Positions 1 through 8,254 of a stretch of DNA of 31,543 bases are shown here, one piece after another. Within the stretch, counting starts at the first letter, position 1. Each line of letters starts with the position of its first letter. Origin of the DNA: a virus. The notes under the pieces were generated by a model, which worked only from the letters and a program-made list of their open reading frames with translations, ran no database searches and was not told where the DNA came from. The stretch lies in the IMG/VR virus record IMGVR_UViG_3300020183_000308, positions 1-31,543 of that record. The stretch is one strand, 5' to 3'. The translations under genes and the position numbers were made by a program.

Positions 1-1207
1 CCCCGGTCTTGGGCTGACCGATAAAAAAACGCAATTCTGAGTTTGGATCTTGGAATTTATTGACAATTTCCTGGCGCTCATCCGCTGGAGTGTCTCCGTA
101 GTAGGTCGCCGCACACCCTCCGCCGTAGGTTTTGGACAGAGCCTCGTGAATCTTGAGAATGTCATGGGTGTAGGTGGCCCAAATAATGGCTTTTCCATCA
201 CTCTCTTCGATCACTTCCATCAACGCATCGAGCCGATTACTAGGGATTTCCCTAATCTCCCCGTCATCTGATCGAATGTGTCCACAGCAGATCTGGTGCA
301 TACGCATGATCTGAGTCAGAGCGGTGGTGGTTGTGGTGATCGAACCATCTCCCAGGATTGAAAGCGCTGTCTTTTTCATCTGCTCGTAAGCCTGCCCTTG
401 TTCCTCGGTCAACGGAACATCCCTGCTGACGTAGACCTTCTCGGGGAGATCGATGCACTCCTCCTTGGTTACCCGGAAAGCAAAGGGCTGGAGCTTCTCG
501 TTGAGCTCGTCCAGACGCCGATAGCCCACAACTTGGTTGAAGGATCTACTACCCATAGTCTTTTTGACTACTACTGCGTAGCGCATTTGGAACGCAAAAT
601 AGCTGGCAAAGCCCAAAAGATCAGGGTCCAGGAACGCACATTGTGTATACAAGTCCAGCGGGCTTTTGGTGATCGGGGAGCCTGTCAGGATCCTGCGAAA
701 CGAGGCAAACCTGCCGACTTTGTAGATGTTCTTGGTGCGCTGAGCCGTTGGGCTCTTGATTGTTGTGCTCTCATCCACGGCCATCAGTGCCGTGTGGGAC
801 AACAAAAAGCGCTCTGCAAACTTAGTGCCCTTGGGGCTGGAGAATGCTTCCACGTTCATGACCATGATGTGCAGCTTGTCGTCAAGGTCAAACATCTTCT
901 CCATGGCCTGCTCTTGTTTTTTAGACGGCTGTGGGCTCCAGAGAGCTACAGAATACGTCACGTGATCAGGCATGTGCTTTGGAATTTCAAGCTCCGCCCA
1001 GTTGCGGTAGACGCCCTTCGGAGCAATGACCAATGCTCCGTTAATGTGGCCGTTATCGTACAGCATTGCCATGTTGTTGATGAGCATGAACGACTTGCCC
1101 GTGCCCATGTCAGCGAACAACGCCGTTGTCCGGTCATCCCAGAAACGGTGTAAGTAAGCCGCTTGATGAGCATATGGCTCGTTCTTAAATCGGTAATCGA
1201 CTAGCAT
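1..1207 (-). CDS. SNF2-family DNA helicase/ATPase, partial (C-terminus beyond left edge)
   Basis: Reading the minus strand from ATG at 1207 gives 402 codons without a stop, running off the left edge. Seen: an N-terminal AHQ segment near residues 13-15 (Q-motif-like), Walker A MGTGKS (34-39), motif Ia VIAPKGVYRNW, motif II VDEST (144-148, DEST in place of DEAH), motif III LTGSP (174-178), then the second RecA-like lobe with IIWATYTHD (341-349) and the beginning of motif V, GQPKTGG, at the edge. This is the pattern of phage SNF2-like SF2 helicases, which remodel DNA or protein-DNA complexes during replication or recombination. It is the only leftward gene and diverges from the rightward replication genes across a 73-bp gap. 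Motif VI is outside the window. Family call is strong; the exact role is inferred. Confidence 0.93.
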   Translation of the reverse strand, partial: MLVDYRFKNEPYAHQAAYLHRFWDDRTTALFADMGTGKSFMLINNMAMLYDNGHINGALVIAPKGVYRNWAELEIPKHMPDHVTYSVALWSPQPSKKQEQAMEKMFDLDDKLHIMVMNVEAFSSPKGTKFAERFLLSHTALMAVDESTTIKSPTAQRTKNIYKVGRFASFRRILTGSPITKSPLDLYTQCAFLDPDLLGFASYFAFQMRYAVVVKKTMGSRSFNQVVGYRRLDELNEKLQPFAFRVTKEECIDLPEKVYVSRDVPLTEEQGQAYEQMKKTALSILGDGSITTTTTALTQIMRMHQICCGHIRSDDGEIREIPSNRLDALMEVIEESDGKAIIWATYTHDILKIHEALSKTYGGGCAATYYGDTPADERQEIVNKFQDPNSELRFFIGQPKTG

Positions 1208-1219
1208 CTTTATCCTTTC

Positions 1220-1248
1220 TTGACAGGCAACTTCGCCTTGGGTATAGT
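1220..1248 (+). promoter_or_regulatory. Sigma70-like promoter for the rightward replication operon
   Basis: TTGACA (1220-1225), a 17-nt spacer and TATAGT (1243-1248). This near-consensus promoter lies in the divergent gap and points at the 1281 gene, which has an AAAGGAG ribosome site at 1265-1271. No comparably clear promoter was seen for the leftward helicase. Confidence 0.8.
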
Positions 1249-1280
1249 CTATCTCAGAAGTCATAAAGGAGAAAGACGGA

Positions 1281-1613
1281 ATGCCAAAAATTTACGTTGT
1301 GCAAGAGACTATGCGCCACAATCTTTTGCCAGCCCAAGCCTTTGGGGACTTGGTTTTTCTGTTGCCACCCGTGGCACAGATTACCTTTTCCCCAGGACCC
1401 ACGGTCCAGCGCATGAACCGCATCCTGAGCAACTTTACGGATGAGGACTACCTGCTCTTGATCGGGGACCCTGCCGCGATGTGTCTGGCCGCCGTTTTGG
1501 CGTCTAACAAAAATCGTGGTAGGTTTAAGCTTCTGAAGTGGGACAAGCGTGAAATGAAGTACTACCCAATTCAGATTGACGTCAACAAGAAAGGAGAAAG
1601 TGATGAGTATTGA
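1281..1613 (+). CDS. Uncharacterised phage protein, first gene of the replication operon
   Basis: 110 residues. The start is set by AAAGGAG ten bases upstream and by the consensus promoter at 1220-1248. The sequence has a hydrophobic middle (YLLLIGDPAAMCLAAVLAS, about 57-75) that could be a buried helix rather than a membrane segment, and ends with a basic, aromatic stretch (FKLLKWDKREMKYYPIQ). The segment LSNFTDEDYLLLIGDPAAM resembles small conserved proteins of tailed phages next to replication genes, but no function is known to me. It overlaps the next gene by 11 nt, so the two are probably translationally coupled. Confidence 0.8.
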   Translation: MPKIYVVQETMRHNLLPAQAFGDLVFLLPPVAQITFSPGPTVQRMNRILSNFTDEDYLLLIGDPAAMCLAAVLASNKNRGRFKLLKWDKREMKYYPIQIDVNKKGESDEY

Positions 1614-2160
1614 TGTATCGCAGTTGGAAAAGGATGCCGACGCATTGGGTCTTGCTGACCAATCGCTCACCGGTATTAGCGATCTGGCCAAGAAAGCTCT
1701 CTTGATCGAAAAGGAAATCGAAGATCTTGAGGCTACCTTATCAGAACGCAAAGAAGCGCTTCGGGACATAACAGACAATCGTTTGCCCGAGGCAATGCGC
1801 GAGCTCAACATGAACTCGTTCCGGATGGCTGATGGATCATTCATTGAAGTCAAGCCCTTCTACAGCGCAAGCATTCCGTCTGACAGAAGAGGCGAGGCCT
1901 ATGAATGGCTCCGTGCCAAGGGCTTTGATGACATCATCAAAAACACCGTGTCCGTGCAGTTTGGCCGTGGTGAGGATGGGAAGGCAGGAAACCTCATCCA
2001 AGAAATCCGTCAGAAGGGGATGATCCCCGAGCAAGCGGAGAAGATCGAGCCATCAACGCTCAAGGCCTTTATCAAAGATCTGGTCGAGCAAGGTGTTGAT
2101 TTCGACACGGAGCTTTTCGGCGCTTACATCGGCTGGAAAGCAAAAATCAAGTCCAAGTAA
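1603..2160 (+). CDS. Uncharacterised phage replication-module protein with coiled coil
   Basis: 185 residues from ATG 1603. An upstream in-frame ATG at 1576 lacks a ribosome site, while AAGGAG at 1591-1596 fits 1603. Residues about 25-60 form a heptad-like acidic/basic coiled coil (LLIEKEIEDLEATLSERKE). The C-terminal part carries STLKAFIKDLVEQG...DTELFGAYIGWKAKIK, a tail I recall from conserved hypothetical proteins beside phage DNA-metabolism genes. It lies 13 nt before the putative ssDNA-binding protein, so a role in replication or recombination is a contextual inference. No catalytic motif is visible. Confidence 0.8.
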   Translation: MSIDVSQLEKDADALGLADQSLTGISDLAKKALLIEKEIEDLEATLSERKEALRDITDNRLPEAMRELNMNSFRMADGSFIEVKPFYSASIPSDRRGEAYEWLRAKGFDDIIKNTVSVQFGRGEDGKAGNLIQEIRQKGMIPEQAEKIEPSTLKAFIKDLVEQGVDFDTELFGAYIGWKAKIKSK

Positions 2161-2173
2161 AAGGAAATTAACC

Positions 2174-2938
2174 ATGAATCAAGTAGCCAAAAAGCAGTCC
2201 ACCGAACTAGCCCTCGTCAACGATATGTTTGAGGCCGATGCATCCAGTGGCATGGAGAACATGTCCCAGGAAGACCTCGCACTTCCGTTCCTCAAGGTGC
2301 TTTCACAACTGTCCCCGGAACTCGAGTCAGTCGAGGGTGCAAAAGCAGGCATGATCTTCAATACGGTTTCCAACCAGCTCTACGATGGGCAAAAAGGAAT
2401 CCTCGTTCTGCCCTGCTACTATGAGCGCAAGTACATTGAATGGGCACCTCGTGGCCAAGGCAGTGGCGCACCGATCAACGTCTACCCCGCCACGAGCGAC
2501 GTCATGTCCCGCACGTTCCGCAAGCCAGGAGATAGCAAAGACTATCTGGAGAGCGGCAACTACATCGAGAACAGCGCCCAGCATTACGTTCTTGTGCTCG
2601 ACGAGAAGGGCGACCATCCTGCTTTGATTGTCATGAAGGCCACACAACTTAAGAAGTCACGCAAGTGGAACAGCATGATGATGACCGTCAAGATGAATGG
2701 CAAGAACGGTCCGTTCACGCCTCCGTCGTACAGTCAGGTCTATCGCCTGACCACGTCCAAGGAGTCCAATGACAAGGGCACTTGGTATGGTTGGGAAGTT
2801 GAGCGTGTCGGTCCCATTGAAAACCAATCTCAGTATTTAATGGCCAAGGGGTTTGCCGAGTCCGTTAAGTCTGGGGATGTGCAAGTCAAGCACAGCGATG
2901 AGGCTGCCGAAGCTCCAAAGGCACACACCGCATTTTAA
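2174..2938 (+). CDS. Putative phage ssDNA-binding-type protein
   Basis: 254 residues from ATG 2174. The longer in-frame start at 2093 overlaps the preceding gene and lacks a ribosome site; AAGGAAATTA precedes 2174. The central part (GILVLPCYYERKYIEWAPRGQGSG, then KWNSMMMTVKM and WYGWEVERVG) looks beta-rich with exposed aromatic and basic residues. The C-terminus is acidic and ends in Phe (HSDEAAEAPKAHTAF), like the acidic, aromatic-ended tails of SSB and gp2.5-type proteins. It sits directly before the primase and is followed by a terminator-like hairpin. Function is inferred from context and tail chemistry; homology to a named SSB family is unproven. Confidence 0.62.
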   Translation: MNQVAKKQSTELALVNDMFEADASSGMENMSQEDLALPFLKVLSQLSPELESVEGAKAGMIFNTVSNQLYDGQKGILVLPCYYERKYIEWAPRGQGSGAPINVYPATSDVMSRTFRKPGDSKDYLESGNYIENSAQHYVLVLDEKGDHPALIVMKATQLKKSRKWNSMMMTVKMNGKNGPFTPPSYSQVYRLTTSKESNDKGTWYGWEVERVGPIENQSQYLMAKGFAESVKSGDVQVKHSDEAAEAPKAHTAF

Positions 2939-2946
2939 TGAGCTAG

Positions 2947-2973
2947 GGCCCAGTCCTCCGGGGCTGGGCCTTT
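2947..2973 (+). terminator. Terminator-like hairpin after the putative SSB gene
   Basis: Stem GGCCCAG (2947-2953) pairs with CTGGGCC (2964-2970) around a 10-nt loop and is followed only by TTTCGT. The short T-tract suggests a partial (attenuating) terminator, which would set a higher SSB:primase ratio. Confidence 0.6.
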
Positions 2974-2992
2974 CGTACAGAAAGAGAAGCTC

Positions 2993-4522
2993 ATGCTCGA
3001 TATCTCTCAATTCAAGTTGATTTTTGAAGGACTTGATATTGCTTATGGCACATACCTCATAGAGGGTGAACGAGAAGATGGAAAGAAGAACGGGAAGGCC
3101 ACTGTTATCCGTAAGTCCCCAGGGGATGATCTTTGGGAAAAGCACCTCATGGGTGTGGAGCCTAGTCTTGGGATCATTCCGATCCGTTCAGATAACACCT
3201 GTACCTGGGGGTGTATTGATATTGACCAATACCCGCTCGACCACAAAGCCCTCATCAAGAAGATTCGACGGCTCGAACTTCCATTAATCGTCTTTCGCTC
3301 GAAGTCCGGAGGCGCTCACGCTTTCATGTTCTGCCGCGACCCTATCTTAGCGACTGATATGCAGAAAAACCTCAAGCTGTTTTCGTCCTACTTGGGCTAC
3401 AGCGGCTGTGAGATCTTCCCAAAACAAACCGAAATCCTTGTTGACCGTGGCGACACGGGCAACTTCTTAAACCTGCCCTACTTTGGTGGAGACAGCGGGA
3501 CACGCTACGCATTTAAAGACGACGGCACCGCCGCTACGCTCGAGGAGTTTTACGAGCTCTACGAACAATATGCCGCCGCTCCAGGCAGTGAGACCTCAAA
3601 GCCTGTCGTTCCAATCGACTCGGACCTGCCTGACGGCCCCCCGTGCTTGCAGTATCTCTGCTCACAGGGCTTCCCCGAAGGAACACGGAACAATGGTCTC
3701 TTTAACATCGGCATCTATTTGAGGAAAGCTTTCTCCGACACGTGGGAAGACGAGATCCTTAAGGCCAATCAGAAGTACATGACCCCGCCCCTGCCACTCA
3801 ACGAGATCAATCTGTTGGTGCGGCAGTTAAAGCGCAAGGACTACCACTACAAGTGCAAAGATGCACCGATCAGCAGTCACTGCAATTCCAGTCTTTGCAA
3901 GACACGCAAGCACGGCATCGGGCAGGCCAGTCACGAGGGCCCAACCATCGCGGCGCTGTCCAAATACGCCAGCGATCCACCTCTGTGGTTCCTAGATGTA
4001 GAAGGCAAGCGCATCGAGCTCACGACCGAGGAGCTCCAGCAACAGCACAAGTTCCAAGTTGTGTGCATGAATAAGATTAACGTTGCACCACCGACCATGA
4101 AGAAGGATCAGTGGGAGCGCCTGCTCAATGCACTGCTCAAGGAGATGGTCGAGAGCCAAGCCATTACAGAGGCGCCGGAAGATACCAGCAACGAAGGCCG
4201 CTTCTACGATCTGCTCGAGGAGTTTTGCACACACATGCAGAGCGCCTTGGAAAAAGACGAGCTCCTCATGGGCCGCCCGTGGACAGACGAAGAAGAGGGC
4301 ATGACTTATTTCCGGCTCAAGGACCTCGAGTCCTACCTTGTTCGTCAACGTTTTACGTTCATGACCTCGCCCAAGATTGCCCAGCGCCTGCGTGACATGG
4401 ATGGCTCCCCTGTGTCCGTGACGATTAAGAGCCGCACCGTTCGCCTGTGGAGAATCCCGTCATTCAAGCGTCAGGATGCTCCATTCCACGTAAAGATTGA
4501 GAGCAAGGAGTCGCCGTTCTAA
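2993..4522 (+). CDS. Archaeo-eukaryotic-type (AEP/TOTE-like) DNA primase
   Basis: 509 residues. Seen: WGCIDIDQY with the metal-binding D76-x-D78; FRSKSGGAHAFMF with the SGGAH motif (105-109) typical of AEP catalytic cores; and LNLPYFGG (159-166). This matches the AEP family that includes the TOTE-conflict-system primases, which make primers on ssDNA and replace DnaG. After a linker, residues about 215-310 hold C218 (PPCLQYL), RNNGLFNIGIYLRK, and C288, C297 and C302 before KHGIG, a four-cysteine arrangement like a PriCT/PriL-type domain that could hold Zn or an Fe-S cluster. The last 200 residues are unrecognised. Its stop overlaps the helicase start (TAATG). Confidence 0.88.
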   Translation: MLDISQFKLIFEGLDIAYGTYLIEGEREDGKKNGKATVIRKSPGDDLWEKHLMGVEPSLGIIPIRSDNTCTWGCIDIDQYPLDHKALIKKIRRLELPLIVFRSKSGGAHAFMFCRDPILATDMQKNLKLFSSYLGYSGCEIFPKQTEILVDRGDTGNFLNLPYFGGDSGTRYAFKDDGTAATLEEFYELYEQYAAAPGSETSKPVVPIDSDLPDGPPCLQYLCSQGFPEGTRNNGLFNIGIYLRKAFSDTWEDEILKANQKYMTPPLPLNEINLLVRQLKRKDYHYKCKDAPISSHCNSSLCKTRKHGIGQASHEGPTIAALSKYASDPPLWFLDVEGKRIELTTEELQQQHKFQVVCMNKINVAPPTMKKDQWERLLNALLKEMVESQAITEAPEDTSNEGRFYDLLEEFCTHMQSALEKDELLMGRPWTDEEEGMTYFRLKDLESYLVRQRFTFMTSPKIAQRLRDMDGSPVSVTIKSRTVRLWRIPSFKRQDAPFHVKIESKESPF

Positions 4523-6030
4523 TGGAGACCAAGAAGATATTTGGCCCTCCAGGGACGGGAAAGACCACGTTCCTCCTCAATACCGTTGAACAGCTGTTGA
4601 ACGAGGGCATTCCTCCAGAAAGAATTGGCTATTTTGCTTTCACCAGAAAGGCCGCCCACGAGGCAAAGGAGCGGGCGCTTAAGAAGTTTCCGCACCTAAA
4701 CGCAAAGAGCTTTACCAACTTTCGTACTATCCATAGTCTGTCGTTTGTTTCCTTGGGCATCCGCAATGAGCAGGTGCTCAAAGACAGCCACATCCGGGAG
4801 TTCTCCCAGGAGATCGGCATCCAACTGAAGTTCTCTCAGGGCGATGAGAGTTGGGAAGTCTCCGTGGACCACCCAGCCTTTGCCGTCATACACTTGGCAC
4901 GGCAAAAGATGGTCGATCTTCAGGTGGCCTACAACGCCTCTGAGCTTCAGATGACTTGGTTCGAGTTCAAGTTTCTACATGATTCCTACCGGCAGTTCCT
5001 GCTCAATAACCACCTCTACGATTTCACTGACATGCTGGAGATGTTCTCCAACGCCTTTGACGATGCTTACCCATCCTTTGATGCAGTGATCATCGACGAG
5101 GCCCAGGACTTGACGCCCTTGCAGTGGAAGATTGCCAAGCGGCTCCTTGACAAGACCAATATTTCCTACGTCGCAGGCGATGACGATCAGGCCATCTTTG
5201 GCTGGAGCGGCGCAGATGTAACGGCCCTGCTTACACTGCCAGGAGAAAACGTCGTCCTCGAGCAGTCTTACCGGGTGCCTCAGGCCATCCACGACCTGAG
5301 CGCCGAGATCATCCAACGTGTGCGCTACCGAGTTGATAAAGAGTGGAAGCCCATGGACACCGAGGGTGCGATCCACAAGATCTTCAATGTGCGTTCGATT
5401 GACTTTGAGAATATTGAGGGCAATTGGATGGTCCTGGCCTCCACAAATTACATGCTCAACGAGATTCACGAGCACCTAAAAAGCGTTGGAATTCTTTTCG
5501 AGCGCAACCACGTTCGTTCGATTAGTGAGGGCACCGTTGATTCTGTCTACGCATGGGAGCGCTTACGCAAGGGCGATTCGATCAGCGCCAAGGAAGTCAA
5601 GAACATCTACAACCTCCTGGGCCCCGGCATGGTCCGGCGAGGGTTCAAGAAGTTTGACGGCCCCGACACGCAGCTCTATTCCTTTGAAGAACTGACCACG
5701 AGCCACGGGCTTGACATTGCAAAAGAGACCCCATGGTACGAGGCGCTGGTTCGCATCCCCGAGCCACAAGAGGTTTACATCCGTGCCGCTCTTCGCAGGG
5801 GCCAGTCTCTTCGCGGCGAGCCACGCATTCGCTTGTCCACGATCCACGGAGCCAAGGGCGGTGAGGCTGACAACGTCGCCTTACACATGGATCTGTCCTC
5901 TAAATTTATGGACCTCTACCACCAAAAGCCCGATGACATTCACCGCTTGTTTTATGTTGCCGTAACACGGGCCAAGAAGAATCTCTATTTGGTTCTTCCC
6001 AAAGACTACTCGAAAGCTTTTCACATATGA
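4522..6030 (+). CDS. UvrD/Rep-like superfamily 1 DNA helicase
   Basis: 502 residues with a complete SF1 set: Walker A GPPGTGKT (8-15), motif Ia FAFTRKAA (38-45), motif II IIDEAQD (190-196), motif III GDDDQAIFGWSGAD (219-232), motif IV LEQSYR (246-251), motif V STIHGAKGGEADNV and motif VI FYVAVTRAKKNLYL near the end. It is shorter than cellular UvrD (about 700 residues), as usual for phage UvrD-like helicases. It should be a 3'-5' ssDNA translocase that unwinds DNA at the fork. It is coupled to the primase upstream (1-nt overlap) and the polymerase downstream (ATGA overlap). With no DnaB-type helicase in the window, it or the SNF2 protein may be the replicative motor. Confidence 0.95.
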   Translation: METKKIFGPPGTGKTTFLLNTVEQLLNEGIPPERIGYFAFTRKAAHEAKERALKKFPHLNAKSFTNFRTIHSLSFVSLGIRNEQVLKDSHIREFSQEIGIQLKFSQGDESWEVSVDHPAFAVIHLARQKMVDLQVAYNASELQMTWFEFKFLHDSYRQFLLNNHLYDFTDMLEMFSNAFDDAYPSFDAVIIDEAQDLTPLQWKIAKRLLDKTNISYVAGDDDQAIFGWSGADVTALLTLPGENVVLEQSYRVPQAIHDLSAEIIQRVRYRVDKEWKPMDTEGAIHKIFNVRSIDFENIEGNWMVLASTNYMLNEIHEHLKSVGILFERNHVRSISEGTVDSVYAWERLRKGDSISAKEVKNIYNLLGPGMVRRGFKKFDGPDTQLYSFEELTTSHGLDIAKETPWYEALVRIPEPQEVYIRAALRRGQSLRGEPRIRLSTIHGAKGGEADNVALHMDLSSKFMDLYHQKPDDIHRLFYVAVTRAKKNLYLVLPKDYSKAFHI

Positions 6031-7898
6031 ACCTGACGTTCATCAAGCCCTCCAAAACAGAGTGGCTCCCACCGGATGCGCTCCCCGATCTATCGTCGGC
6101 GACAGAAATAGCCATCGACCTTGAAACACGGGACCCAAACATGAACGCCGAGGGCCCGGGCTGGCCGACCAAGCAGGGCGAAATCGTCGGTTTTGCCATT
6201 GCCGTGGAGGGCTGGAGGGGTTACTTGCCCGTCAAGCATGAGGGTGGGGGCAATTTGGACGAGGGTATCGTTCGCCGATACGTCCAAAGTGTTCTCGATC
6301 TACCCGCAGACAAGATCTTCTTTAATGCCGCCTACGACGTGGGCTGGCTGTGGGCCGAGGGATTTAAGATCAACGGCCGCATTCTCGATGCCATGGTCGC
6401 CGCCGCTTTGGTGGACGAGAACCGCATGAGCTACAGCTTAAATGCCCTGTCCTTTGACTATCTCAAGGAGCTCAAGTCTGAAGAGGGACTGCGCAAGGCC
6501 GCCGCAGAGTTTGGTGTTGACCCAAAGAAAGAGCTCTGGAAGTTGCCTGCCATGTTCGTTGGAGAGTACGCCGAGCAGGATGCGGCACTGACCTTGAAGC
6601 TTTGGCAAATCATGAAGATTGAGTTGATCAAGGAAGAGTGCTCCAACATCTTCGAGCTCGAGACAGCGCTCACGCCTTTGTTAATCAAGATGACCCAGCG
6701 CGGCATTCGGCTCAATACCAACAAGGCCGAGTCTGTCGGCAACTATCTGCAGGCCAAAGAGCAATCCTTACTCAAGCAGATTAAGGATCTCTGCGGGGTT
6801 TCGGTTGACATTTGGGCGGCGGCCAGCATTGCTCGGGCCTTTGACAAGCTCAATCTTTCCTATAGCAAAACCGAAAAGGGCTCCCCAAGTTTTACCAAAG
6901 GGTTTCTCTCCACCCACCCCCATCCGATTGCACAGATGATCGTCGGCGCTCGGGAGTACAACAAAGCCTCAGGGACCTTTGTCCAAAAGCTTCTGAACTA
7001 CGCCCGCCACGACGGCAGGATCCACTCCCACATCAACCAAATCCGATCGGACGATGGCGGCACGGTAACCGGGCGCTTTTCCATGAACAACCCCAACCTC
7101 CAGCAGATTCCTGCTCGGAACCAGGAGATCGGCCCGATGATCCGGGGCTTGTTCTTACCGGAGGAGGGAGAGGAGTGGGCGAGCCTGGACTACTCCCAGC
7201 AAGAACCACGGCTCACGGTCCACTATGCTGTGTCCATCGAACTTGCCAGCGCCATAGAGGCGGCTAAGAAATATCGAGAGAATCCCGATGCGGACTTCCA
7301 CCAGATGGTGGCCGATATGGCAAAGATCCCCCGAAAGCAGGCCAAGACCATTGGCCTGGGGCTGACCTACGGCATGGGGCGGGCCAAGATGGCCAACGAA
7401 CTGGACCTGAGTGATGCAGAAGCGGCAAGTCTGATCGCCCAGTTTCACGACGGCGTCCCGTTCCTGCGCTCCCTGATTACCAGCGTCCAGGCCCGTATCG
7501 ATGACCCCGAGTCCAGGGGTTCGATTTTTACCCTGCTCGGCAGGCGGTGCCGGTTTCCTCTTTGGGAGCCCGCGACCTACGGCCCATTGCACAAGGCCCT
7601 GCCACGCGATGAGGCCATGGCCAAATATGGGCACCCGATCCGCCGCGCTATGACCTACAAGGGGCTCAACCGGTTGATCCAAGGCTCGGCCGCCGACCAA
7701 ACAAAAAAGGCCCTGCTCGATTGCTTTAACGAAGTTGGATGCGTTGCCTTGCTTCAGGTGCATGATGAGCTGTGCTTCTCGGTCAAAGACCGGGCGCAGG
7801 CAGAAGAATTAAAGAGGGTGATGGAGGGCTGTGTTAAGCTGGAAGTTCCTTCCAAAGTGGACCTAGAGATGGGCCCATCTTGGGGGGAAGCAGCTTGA
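6027..7898 (+). CDS. Family A DNA polymerase with 3'-5' exonuclease domain
   Basis: 623 residues. The exonuclease domain is intact: D31-L-E33 (Exo I), N100-AAY-D104 (Exo II) and Y181-AEQ-D185 (Exo III). There is no 5'-3' exonuclease domain, as is normal for phage Pol A. The polymerase domain has TVTGRFSMNNPNLQQIP (347-362), motif A LDYSQQEPR (387-395), motif B (O helix) R436, K440, L444 and Y448-G449, and motif C QVHDE (577-581). L444 aligns with Phe762 of E. coli Pol I. ATG 6027 overlaps the helicase stop by 4 nt. The gene ends shortly before a strong terminator and closes the replication operon. Confidence 0.97.
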   Translation: MNLTFIKPSKTEWLPPDALPDLSSATEIAIDLETRDPNMNAEGPGWPTKQGEIVGFAIAVEGWRGYLPVKHEGGGNLDEGIVRRYVQSVLDLPADKIFFNAAYDVGWLWAEGFKINGRILDAMVAAALVDENRMSYSLNALSFDYLKELKSEEGLRKAAAEFGVDPKKELWKLPAMFVGEYAEQDAALTLKLWQIMKIELIKEECSNIFELETALTPLLIKMTQRGIRLNTNKAESVGNYLQAKEQSLLKQIKDLCGVSVDIWAAASIARAFDKLNLSYSKTEKGSPSFTKGFLSTHPHPIAQMIVGAREYNKASGTFVQKLLNYARHDGRIHSHINQIRSDDGGTVTGRFSMNNPNLQQIPARNQEIGPMIRGLFLPEEGEEWASLDYSQQEPRLTVHYAVSIELASAIEAAKKYRENPDADFHQMVADMAKIPRKQAKTIGLGLTYGMGRAKMANELDLSDAEAASLIAQFHDGVPFLRSLITSVQARIDDPESRGSIFTLLGRRCRFPLWEPATYGPLHKALPRDEAMAKYGHPIRRAMTYKGLNRLIQGSAADQTKKALLDCFNEVGCVALLQVHDELCFSVKDRAQAEELKRVMEGCVKLEVPSKVDLEMGPSWGEAA

Positions 7899-7936
7899 CG
7901 TGTAATCTCCTTCTTCTCCTTACATGGGGGAATTTG

Positions 7937-7968
7937 GTCACCGGGGACCTTCCCCGGTGACATTTTTT
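7937..7968 (+). terminator. Strong intrinsic terminator after DNA polymerase
   Basis: A perfect 10-bp stem GTCACCGGGG / CCCCGGTGAC (7937-7946 / 7952-7961), 5-nt loop ACCTT, then ATTTTTT. The following ribosome site AGGAG (7969-7973) begins at the end of the T-tract. Confidence 0.92.
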
Positions 7969-7979
7969 AGGAGAGCGCA

Positions 7980-8228
7980 ATGCTAAAGATTGACGGACAC
8001 GACAACGCGATCCTCGGACCAGCCTTGATCTGGAGCACCGAGGGCACAAGGACAGAAGTCCTCGTCTACGATGCCGAAATTATCCGAGCCAACCTCATGA
8101 TCGACGGCATGAGCTCAGAAGAAGCCCGAGAATTCATCGAATACAATATCGAGGGCGCCTTTGTAGGAGCCGACACGCCAATACTGGTATGGACTCAGGA
8201 CGAATGGGGCGATTGGGTTGACAGCTGA
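7980..8228 (+). CDS. Small conserved phage protein, acidic
   Basis: 82 residues from ATG 7980 behind AGGAG (7969-7973). The C-terminal half, EAREFIEYNIEGAFVGADTPILVW, matches a pattern I recall from small conserved hypothetical proteins in many tailed phages; function unknown. The protein is acidic and soluble-looking. The ribosome site abuts the T-tract of the polymerase terminator, so this gene is either expressed only on read-through transcripts or the hairpin stabilises a processed 5' end. Its last codons contain the -35 box of the next promoter. Confidence 0.82.
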   Translation: MLKIDGHDNAILGPALIWSTEGTRTEVLVYDAEIIRANLMIDGMSSEEAREFIEYNIEGAFVGADTPILVWTQDEWGDWVDS

Positions 8229-8247
8229 TTGACTCCTATCCTATAAT
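8218..8247 (+). promoter_or_regulatory. Consensus promoter predicting a leaderless transcript
   Basis: TTGACA (8218-8223), an 18-nt spacer and TATAAT (8242-8247). The expected transcription start (about 8253-8255) coincides with ATG 8255. TCCTAT occurs three times across the spacer and -10 region (8234-8239, 8239-8244, 8247-8252), a possible direct-repeat operator. Confidence 0.82.
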
Positions 8248-8254
8248 CCTATAC

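Noticed and set aside
398-1153. 251-codon rightward open frame
   Set aside because: It is antisense to the SNF2 helicase, whose ordered helicase motifs are unmistakable; no ribosome site or recognisable sequence.
7155-7763. 202-codon leftward open frame within the polymerase gene
   Set aside because: Antisense shadow of the Pol A catalytic domain; composition follows the complementary codons.
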